This document shows positions 21,228 through 26,300 of a DNA stretch of 26,300 nt, piece by piece. The position numbers and the translations under genes are program-made. Each line of letters begins with the position of its first letter. The stretch's first letter is position 1. The notes under the pieces were generated by a model that was given only the letters and a program-made list of their open reading frames with translations, did not search any database and had not been told where the DNA came from. Source of the stretch: Lichenicoccus sp964246745 (GTDB lineage Bacteria > Pseudomonadota > Alphaproteobacteria > Acetobacterales > Acetobacteraceae); NCBI GenBank assembly GCA_964246745.1, contig CAXTRK010000042.1:1-26300 (forward strand), given 5' to 3'.

Positions 21228-22753
21228 ACAATTTTCTGTCCGGCCAGCCGGTGATTGCCGGCAGCGGTATTGCCGGCCTGATCACGGCATTGCGTCTGGC
21301 GCCCCGCCCGGTGGTGCTGCTCAGCGCCGCGCCGCTTTGTGCCGAAACCTCGAGCGCCTGGGCGCAGGGCGGCATCGCCGCCGCCGTCGGCGCCGATGAC
21401 GCGCCCGAACTGCAGATCGCCGACACCCTCGCCGCCGGCGCCGGGCTGTGCGACAGCCGGGCGGTGCGCCGGATCATCGAGGCCGGCCCGGAGGCGATCG
21501 CCGCCTTGTCACGCTATGGCGCCGCGTTCGACCGCGAGGCTTCCGGCGCGTTGTCGCTTGGCCTGGAGGCGGCGCATTCCAGGCGGCGGATCGTTCACGC
21601 GAGCGGCGACGCCACCGGCGCCGAGGTGATGCGCGCCCTGGTTGCCGCGGTTCGCGCGACGCCCTCGATCACCGTGCTGGAAGGCGCCTCCCTGGCGCGC
21701 ATCCTGGTGGCAGGCGGCGCCGTCCGCGGCGTCGCCATCCGCCTTCAGGGCCGCCTCAGCCGGCTGCGCACGACCCAACTGGTGATCGCCACCGGCGGCG
21801 CCGGCGGGCTGTTCCTCGACACCACCAATCCGCTCGGCTCCACCGGCGCCGGCCCGGCGATCGCGGCACGCGCGGGTGCGGCACTCGCCGACATCGAGTT
21901 CGTGCAGTTCCATCCGACCGCGCTTGCCGTCTCGCGGCCGGGCCAGGGGCGCGGCTCGGCGCCCATGCCGCTGATCAGCGAGGCGGTGCGCGGCGAGGGG
22001 GCGACGCTGATCGATGAGACCGGCGCACGCTTCATGGAGAACGAGCTGGCGCCACGCGACGTGGTTTCGCGCGCGGTATGGCGTCATCTCGAAGCCGGCC
22101 ACAGCGTCTTCCTCGATGCCCGCGCCGCCCTCGGCGAGCGTTTCGCGTCGCGGTTCCCCGGCATTGCCGCCTTCTGCCGCGCGCGCGGCGTCGATCCTGC
22201 GCGGATGCCGATCCCGATCCGGCCGGCGGCGCACTACCACATGGGCGGCATCGCCGTGGACGCGGAAGGACGCAGCACGTTGCCCGGCCTCTGGGCCTGC
22301 GGCGAGGCCGCCTGCACCGGCTTGCACGGCGCCAATCGGCTGGCCAGCAACTCGCTGCTCGAAGCGGCGGTCTGTGGCGGAGTGGTCGCCGAGAGCGTTG
22401 CCGCCACACCGGCCTGCGCCGATGCGGGAAGCCTGCCGGCGATGGCTGCGTCCGCGTCGCCGCCGGCACCGGGTACGGTGCGCCAGATCGTCTCCCGCGA
22501 ACTGGGCGTGCTGCGCCATGCGCAAGGCCTCGAACGGGCGGTGGCCAGCCTGTCGGGCGAGGCGGAGCATTCCGACGCGGCGTTGCTCGGGCTGATGATC
22601 GCACGCGCGGCCCTGGCGCGGCGCGAAAGCCGCGGCGGCCATTTCCGCACCGACCATCCCGAGACGGACGCCTCCCCGGTCCGCACCCTCTCTTATGCGC
22701 ACGAGGCGCTTGAAGCCGCTCGCGCCATGCACGTGGAGCGTCGCGCGTCATGA
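21224..22753 (+). CDS. nadB: L-aspartate oxidase NadB
   Basis: FAD enzyme oxidising L-aspartate to iminoaspartate, first step of de novo NAD synthesis. The 509-residue flavoprotein has the FAD-binding GSGIAG (13-18), then SSAWAQGGIAAA, ATGGAGGLF, EFVQFHPTAL, SEAVRGEGATL, HYHMGGIAVD and GEAACTGLHGANRLASNSLLE, all typical of the fumarate reductase/aspartate oxidase family. The C-terminal helical domain is complete, ending near SYAHEALEAARAMH. It overlaps nadA and nadC by ATGA, consistent with channelled or balanced expression because iminoaspartate is unstable. Confidence 0.97.
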   Translation: MNNFLSGQPVIAGSGIAGLITALRLAPRPVVLLSAAPLCAETSSAWAQGGIAAAVGADDAPELQIADTLAAGAGLCDSRAVRRIIEAGPEAIAALSRYGAAFDREASGALSLGLEAAHSRRRIVHASGDATGAEVMRALVAAVRATPSITVLEGASLARILVAGGAVRGVAIRLQGRLSRLRTTQLVIATGGAGGLFLDTTNPLGSTGAGPAIAARAGAALADIEFVQFHPTALAVSRPGQGRGSAPMPLISEAVRGEGATLIDETGARFMENELAPRDVVSRAVWRHLEAGHSVFLDARAALGERFASRFPGIAAFCRARGVDPARMPIPIRPAAHYHMGGIAVDAEGRSTLPGLWACGEAACTGLHGANRLASNSLLEAAVCGGVVAESVAATPACADAGSLPAMAASASPPAPGTVRQIVSRELGVLRHAQGLERAVASLSGEAEHSDAALLGLMIARAALARRESRGGHFRTDHPETDASPVRTLSYAHEALEAARAMHVERRAS

Positions 22754-23616
22754 CACCGCTCCCCGAGATCATGCTCGAGCCGATGGTACGTGCCGCCCTG
22801 CTCGAGGATCTCGGCCGTGCCGGCGACATCACCACCGACGCGATGGTGCCTGCGGATCTGCTCTCGAAGGTGGCGATGACCGCGCGCGACGAGGGCGTGA
22901 TCGCCGGCCTCGATCTGGCACGGCTCGCCTTCCGGCTGATCGAGCCACGGCTTGATTTCCGTGTGCACCGCCCCGACGGCAGCCATGTCGCACCGGGCGA
23001 CATCATCGCCAGCATCGAGGGTCCGGCGCGCGGCATTCTGACCGCCGAGCGGGTGGCGCTGAACTATCTGTGCCATCTGAGCGGCATCGCCACCGCCACC
23101 AATCGACTGGTCCAGGCGGTTCGCCATACGCACGCGCGTATCTGCTGCACGCGCAAGACCACGCCCGGTCTGCGCGCGGTGCAGAAATATGCCGTGCGCG
23201 CCGGCGGCGGCGCCAATCACCGTTTCGGTCTCGACGACGCCGTGCTGATCAAGGACAACCACATCGCCATGGTCGGCGGTGTCGTGCCGGCCATCCGGCG
23301 TGCGCGTGAAGGCGTGGGCCACCTGGTCAAGATCGAAGTGGAGGTCGATACGCTGGCGCAGCTTGAAGAGGCGCTGTCGGTAGGGGCCGATGCCTTCCTG
23401 CTCGACAACATGACACCCTCCATGCTGCGCGAGGCGGTGGCGATGATCGCCGGCCGTGCCGTGACCGAGGCCTCCGGCCGCATCACCCCGCAGACCGCGC
23501 CTGCGATCGCCGAGGCGGGTGTTGATCTGATCTCGGCCGGGTGGCTCACCCATAGCGTGAGCGTGCTCGATATCGGTCTGGACGCGATATTTCCATCACA
23601 GCCGGACGGCATGTGA
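22750..23616 (+). CDS. nadC: Nicotinate-nucleotide pyrophosphorylase (carboxylating) NadC
   Basis: Converts quinolinate and PRPP to nicotinate mononucleotide, third step of de novo NAD synthesis. The 288-residue type II phosphoribosyltransferase has the active-site block CTRKTTPGLRAVQKYAVRAGGG (R135, K136, K146), then NHRFGLDDAVLIKDNHI (H157, R158, K168, H171), EVEVDTLAQ and DAFLLDNM, and ends in the (ISAGWLTHS)-type loop. Last gene of the nad operon, overlapping nadB by 4 bases. No intrinsic terminator is visible in the 79 bp after it. Confidence 0.98.
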   Translation: MTPLPEIMLEPMVRAALLEDLGRAGDITTDAMVPADLLSKVAMTARDEGVIAGLDLARLAFRLIEPRLDFRVHRPDGSHVAPGDIIASIEGPARGILTAERVALNYLCHLSGIATATNRLVQAVRHTHARICCTRKTTPGLRAVQKYAVRAGGGANHRFGLDDAVLIKDNHIAMVGGVVPAIRRAREGVGHLVKIEVEVDTLAQLEEALSVGADAFLLDNMTPSMLREAVAMIAGRAVTEASGRITPQTAPAIAEAGVDLISAGWLTHSVSVLDIGLDAIFPSQPDGM

Positions 23617-23667
23617 CGTCGGCACATTCATGACGATTTCAAAACGGTAGGATATCGCGTATCGACG

Positions 23668-23688
23668 CTCCGCTGCCTTGTTGCGGAG
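23668..23688 (+). promoter_or_regulatory. Small hairpin pairing the ompA-like ribosome-binding site
   Basis: CTCCGC (23668-23673) is complementary to GCGGAG (23683-23688) across a 9-base loop. The GGAG in the second arm is the likely ribosome-binding site of the outer-membrane gene, 7 bases before its ATG, so the stem could limit its translation. Confidence 0.4.
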
Positions 23689-23695
23689 ACATTGC

Positions 23696-24814
23696 ATGAC
23701 ACCTCGTTGCGTTCTATTTGCGGCGACCATGCTCGCGGTTCCGTTGGCCGCCGCGGCCCAGCCTGTTGCTGGTCCCTATGTCAGCCTTGGCGCCGGCGTT
23801 GATTTCCTGCAAGACGAAACCCTGAAGTTAGCTCCCCAACTCGGGGTTCGGGATCGCTGGGTGTATTTTAATTCTGGGTTTTCCGGACAGGCAAGCTTCG
23901 GCTGGGGCTTCGGCGATGGGTTGCGCGCGGAGATCGAAGGCAATTACTCGAGCAATCACGTCGACGGCGTCAGCTATCCCGACGTGGGCCGCGCGGGTGG
24001 CACTGAGCGGCAGTATGGCGGCTTCCTGAACGTCCTCTATGATCTTGATGTGCATCTGCCGGTGCGCCCTTACTTCGGAGTTGGCGCCGGGGGCCAGGAA
24101 CTCGGCGACAACAACATCAATTTCGGCTCGCCTGGATTTCAGTCTTCCAGGCGAGGCACCTATCAAACCGCCGGCGCCTTCGCCTACCAGGCAATCGCTG
24201 GCTTCAGCGTGCCAGCGCCATGGCTGCGCGGACTGGCCTTCACAGCCGATTACCGTCTCATCGGTCTGGTCGATCCTCTAGAAGCCGTGCACTATGAGCG
24301 TTTTCCGGCAAACTCCCCGGCCAATGCGTTCCTGGGACTTCCAGCCCAGCGTCCGGCGTTCGGCAACGGCAAGTTCGGCAACGTCTTCAACCATGAGATC
24401 CAGATCGGTCTTCGTTATGCGTTCGGACCGGCACCGGCGCCGCTCGCCACGCCGGCTATTATCGCGCCGCCGGCGCCCGCGCCGGCTCGCACGTACCTGG
24501 TGTTCTTCGACTGGGATCGCGCGGACCTGACGGAGCACGCCCGCCAGATCGTGGCCGAGGCGGCGCAAGCCTCGACGCGCGTGCAGACGACCCGGATCGA
24601 AGTTGACGGCTACACAGACAGCTCCGGCACGGCCCGCTATAACCAAGCCCTGTCCCTACGACGTGCCGAAAGTGTCTCAGCGGAACTGGTCCATGACGGC
24701 GTGGCACGCAACGACATCGCGGTGCAGGGTTTTGGCGAGACGCACCCGCTTGTGGCAACGGCGGACGGCGTACGCGAGCCGCAGAACCGACGCGTCGAAA
24801 TCATTCTGCGATAG
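23696..24814 (+). CDS. OmpA-family outer-membrane protein
   Basis: A 372-residue protein with a signal peptide (about 1-21, cleavage near AAAAQ). An N-terminal domain with alternating aromatic beta strands (PYVSLGAGVDF, SFGWGFGDGLRAEIEGNY, PYFGVGAGGQ, GLAFTADYRLIGL, EIQIGLRYAF) fits an eight-stranded barrel. A Pro/Ala linker (about 236-260) precedes a C-terminal OmpA peptidoglycan-binding domain (YLVFFDWDRADLTEHA, IEVDGYTDSSGTARYNQALSLRRAESV, GFGETHP, NRRVEIILR). It anchors the outer membrane to peptidoglycan. The TTG-initiated extension upstream is rejected: the ATG at 23696 has GGAG nearby and starts the signal peptide. GC content falls somewhat compared with the nad genes. Confidence 0.88.
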   Translation: MTPRCVLFAATMLAVPLAAAAQPVAGPYVSLGAGVDFLQDETLKLAPQLGVRDRWVYFNSGFSGQASFGWGFGDGLRAEIEGNYSSNHVDGVSYPDVGRAGGTERQYGGFLNVLYDLDVHLPVRPYFGVGAGGQELGDNNINFGSPGFQSSRRGTYQTAGAFAYQAIAGFSVPAPWLRGLAFTADYRLIGLVDPLEAVHYERFPANSPANAFLGLPAQRPAFGNGKFGNVFNHEIQIGLRYAFGPAPAPLATPAIIAPPAPAPARTYLVFFDWDRADLTEHARQIVAEAAQASTRVQTTRIEVDGYTDSSGTARYNQALSLRRAESVSAELVHDGVARNDIAVQGFGETHPLVATADGVREPQNRRVEIILR

Positions 24815-24824
24815 GCTCCTTGTT

Positions 24825-25253
24825 ATGACTCAAATGCCGCGCGTAGCGTGCTCTGCCACGGCGGTCTTCCTTGTCGGGCTGTCGAGCTATACCGCTTTGG
24901 GAGCCGGCTGTATCGCTACGGCAAGCAGCACCGTTGAACAAGCGACTTGCGAGCACGCCAGGCTGAAAACTGATCAGAGAATGCTCGCAACGGAAATGGG
25001 CCGGGCCCGCTTACTGGCAAGAAAGGCTGATGAAAGTTCATGGACTTCACTGCATGGGCTAGGTCCGAATGTCGAAAACGCCGAAATTGCCTGGATGAAG
25101 TATGCAAGCCAAGCATGCGACTTGGAGGATGCACTTGTTCTCGGGAGCATCATAGCGACTGCAGCCCCTGCTTGCTTGGCCAACAGAACCGAGAACCGAG
25201 TCAAGGAGCTACGGGATTTCAATAACACCTTACGAGAAGACCTGGACCAGTAA
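24825..25253 (+). CDS. Small secreted LprI/DUF1311-like protein
   Basis: A 142-residue protein with a signal peptide (to about residue 27). Its mature domain resembles the lysozyme-inhibitor LprI N-terminal/DUF1311 family: four cysteines with one each in GAGCIA, ATCEHA, SQACDL and APACLA, the N-terminal C-x-L-x-D-like stretch, and the closing NRTENRVKELRDF. Members are periplasmic or surface proteins, a few of which inhibit lysozyme; function here is not proven. An ATG three codons on (24834) is also possible. The gene follows the OmpA-like gene by 10 bp but has clearly lower GC than the rest of the window, suggesting it was acquired. The 75 bp between it and the IS hold nothing I can name. 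Confidence 0.65.
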   Translation: MTQMPRVACSATAVFLVGLSSYTALGAGCIATASSTVEQATCEHARLKTDQRMLATEMGRARLLARKADESSWTSLHGLGPNVENAEIAWMKYASQACDLEDALVLGSIIATAAPACLANRTENRVKELRDFNNTLREDLDQ

Positions 25254-25328
25254 GACCCTGCGCCGTTGATCCTGGGGTCACTTCACCGTTTGCTCAAGAC
25301 TGTACGCTAAGCCTTTGGCCCGATGTAA

Positions 25329-25344
25329 GAGTCGGTTCGGAAAG
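25329..25344. repeat. IS terminal inverted repeat, left
   Basis: GAGTCGGTTCGGAAAG, preceded by TAA. It lies just past the transposase stop codon. Confidence 0.88.
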
Positions 25345-25348
25345 TCTG

Positions 25349-26170
25349 TCATTGCGAACGGCACTTTAGCTGAACCAATCGGCGCAGCATGAGCCGGATC
25401 ATTGCCAGGCGTAGATAGGCTGTGGCGAAGCGTGTCGTGTTCTCGTAGTCCTTCGACAGCCGCCTGTTGCGGCCCATCCAGGCAAACGTCCGCTCAACGA
25501 TCCATCGCTTCGGCAGCACTACGAACCGGTGCAGGTCGGAGCGTTTGACGATCTCGATTTGCCATGGCCCGAGCGCCCTGATGGCGGCCGCCGTGGCAGG
25601 CCCCTGGCTTGATGAACGGGAACAGCTTTCTGACCGCTTGCAAGACGAGCACGCTGCCGTCGCGGTCCTGCAGGTCGGCTGGGTGGACGGCGAGGTTGAG
25701 CATCAGGCCGAGCGTGTCGACAACGATGTGACGCTTCTTGCCTTTGATTTTCTTGCCTGCGTCGTAGCCGGAGGGATCAATGCGGGCCCCCCTTTTTCCG
25801 CGCTCTTGACGCTTTGGCTGTCGATGATCGCCGCAGTCGGGCTGGCTTGCCGGTCCGCCTGCTCGCGCACAGCGACATAGAGCGCGTGATGCACACGTTC
25901 CAGCGTTCGGTCCCACTCCCACAGGTCCAAGTATTCGAACACGGTGGTACGCGGCGGAAAGTCCTTCGGCAGAGCGCGCCACTGGCAGCCGGTGCCCAAC
26001 AGATAGAGCACCGCGTTCATCACCTCGCGCATGTTGACCGTCCGCGGCCGTCCGCCCCGCTTGGCCGGACGGATGTGCGGGGCAACTAGCTCCCACTCAG
26101 CGTCGGTCAGGTCGGTCGGATAACGCAGTCCGCGCCGCTCATACCGGGCACGGTTCTCGGTAGTCCACAC
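25349..26170 (-). pseudogene. IS5-family transposase, frame-disrupted
   Basis: The N-terminal part starts at a GTG (26170): YPTDLTDAEWELVAPHI, RPRTVNMREVMNAVLYLL, TGCQWRALPKDFPP, TTVFEYLDLWEWD, up to AIIDSQSVKSAEKGG with the first catalytic Asp. At an A5G6 run (25787-25797) reading must move back one base to continue as ARIDPSGYDAGKKIKGKKRHIVVDTLG. This could be programmed -1 shifting, as in some IS5 relatives. A second break near 25607-25609 is different: the text goes from LFPFIK straight to QGPATAAAIRALGPW in the third frame. It thus omits the expected FADGGY-like segment, which holds the second catalytic Asp. The last part, RWIVERTFAWMGRNRRLSKDYE, keeps the catalytic Glu. The copy should be inactive. 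Confidence 0.88.
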
Positions 26171-26230
26171 GCAGCACCTCGCGAATCGGTGCTGCCGAGC
26201 GAATCATAACCGACTCCGGCGAATCAAGCT

Positions 26231-26246
26231 CTTTCCGAACGGACAC
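26231..26246. repeat. IS terminal inverted repeat, right
   Basis: CTTTCCGAACGGACAC, the inverted partner of the left end, followed by TAA. It lies upstream of the transposase start. Confidence 0.88.
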
Positions 26247-26249
26247 TAA

Positions 26250-26300
26250 GGAAGCTCTGAACAAGTCCTGCTCGACAGGTTCTGCCGACGCGTACTAACC
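26250..26300. mobile_element. Possible end of a second IS element (partial)
   Basis: The sequence right after the target duplication starts GGAAGCTCTGAACAAGTCC, which resembles the terminal repeats of IS5-group elements. The window ends 51 bases in, so neither a transposase nor the other end can be seen. Confidence 0.3.

Larger units (their letters stand above)
25329..26246 (-). mobile_element. IS5-family insertion sequence, complete ends, 918 bp
   Basis: The ends are 16-bp imperfect inverted repeats matching at 14 positions (GAGTCGGTTCGGAAAG at 25329 and, inverted, GTGTCCGTTCGGAAAG at 26246). The element is flanked by TAA on both sides (25326-25328 and 26247-26249), a 3-bp target duplication compatible with the ISL2/IS427-like subgroups of the IS5 family. 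Inside is one transposase reading region on the minus strand, now broken. Confidence 0.9.

Noticed and set aside
21509..22732. 407-codon minus-strand open frame over nadB
   Set aside because: Antisense to a complete nadB, no motifs and no ribosome-binding site of note.
1..26300. tRNA, rRNA, CRISPR array, phage or toxin-antitoxin module
   Set aside because: No cloverleaf with CCA-type end, no regularly spaced direct repeats of CRISPR length and no phage or toxin motifs were seen by eye.

Overview
The window is high-GC DNA from an alphaproteobacterium, most likely Rhodospirillales/Acetobacterales. The pointers are a minCDE locus beside an FzlA-type GST, separate glyQ and glyS, an infC with a non-ATG start, and a nadABC operon preceded by a NadQ-type regulator gene. 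This placement is inference from family content; no rRNA or other direct marker is present. Almost all of the first 24.8 kb reads as chromosomal backbone. The last 1.5 kb is lower in GC and ends in insertion-sequence material.

Layout. 51-3127 (minus strand): pstS (phosphate-binding protein) lies downstream of minC-minD-minE. 3242-10242 (plus): fzlA-like GST, an SDR-type NAD(P)-binding protein, a family 4 and a family 9 glycosyltransferase, thrS, infC and nudK. 10364-13126 (plus): a three-gene CUT2-type sugar ABC importer (binding protein, permease, single-domain ATPase) behind a 19-bp palindrome. 13138-16101 (minus): glyQ-glyS, convergent with the importer. 16191-17506 (plus): a CoA-binding-domain protein and a DUF2076-type protein. 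17512-19066 (minus): a carbonic anhydrase and an exported endonuclease/exonuclease/phosphatase-fold protein. 19148-23616 (plus): nadQ, then nadA-nadB-nadC. 23696-25253 (plus): an OmpA-family outer-membrane protein and a small LprI-like secreted protein. 25329-26246: a complete IS5-family element with a decayed transposase.

How the genes work together. MinC, MinD and MinE place the division site, and the divergently oriented FzlA-like protein belongs to an FtsZ-associated family, so 1.2-3.9 kb looks like a division module. nadA, nadB and nadC encode de novo NAD synthesis from aspartate and are coupled by ATGA overlaps. NadQ is the likely repressor, and two near-identical 21-bp palindromes in front of nadA are its likely operators. 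One sits on a promoter, the other abuts the ribosome-binding site, and a terminator-like hairpin lies between them.

The most notable observations are the operator-hairpin-operator arrangement before nadA, the ATA start of infC, a recurring class of exactly 15-bp tandem duplications (two of which duplicate a gene's stop codon in frame), and the IS copy that has lost the segment carrying its second catalytic aspartate. I found no clear candidate for a wholly new multi-gene system.
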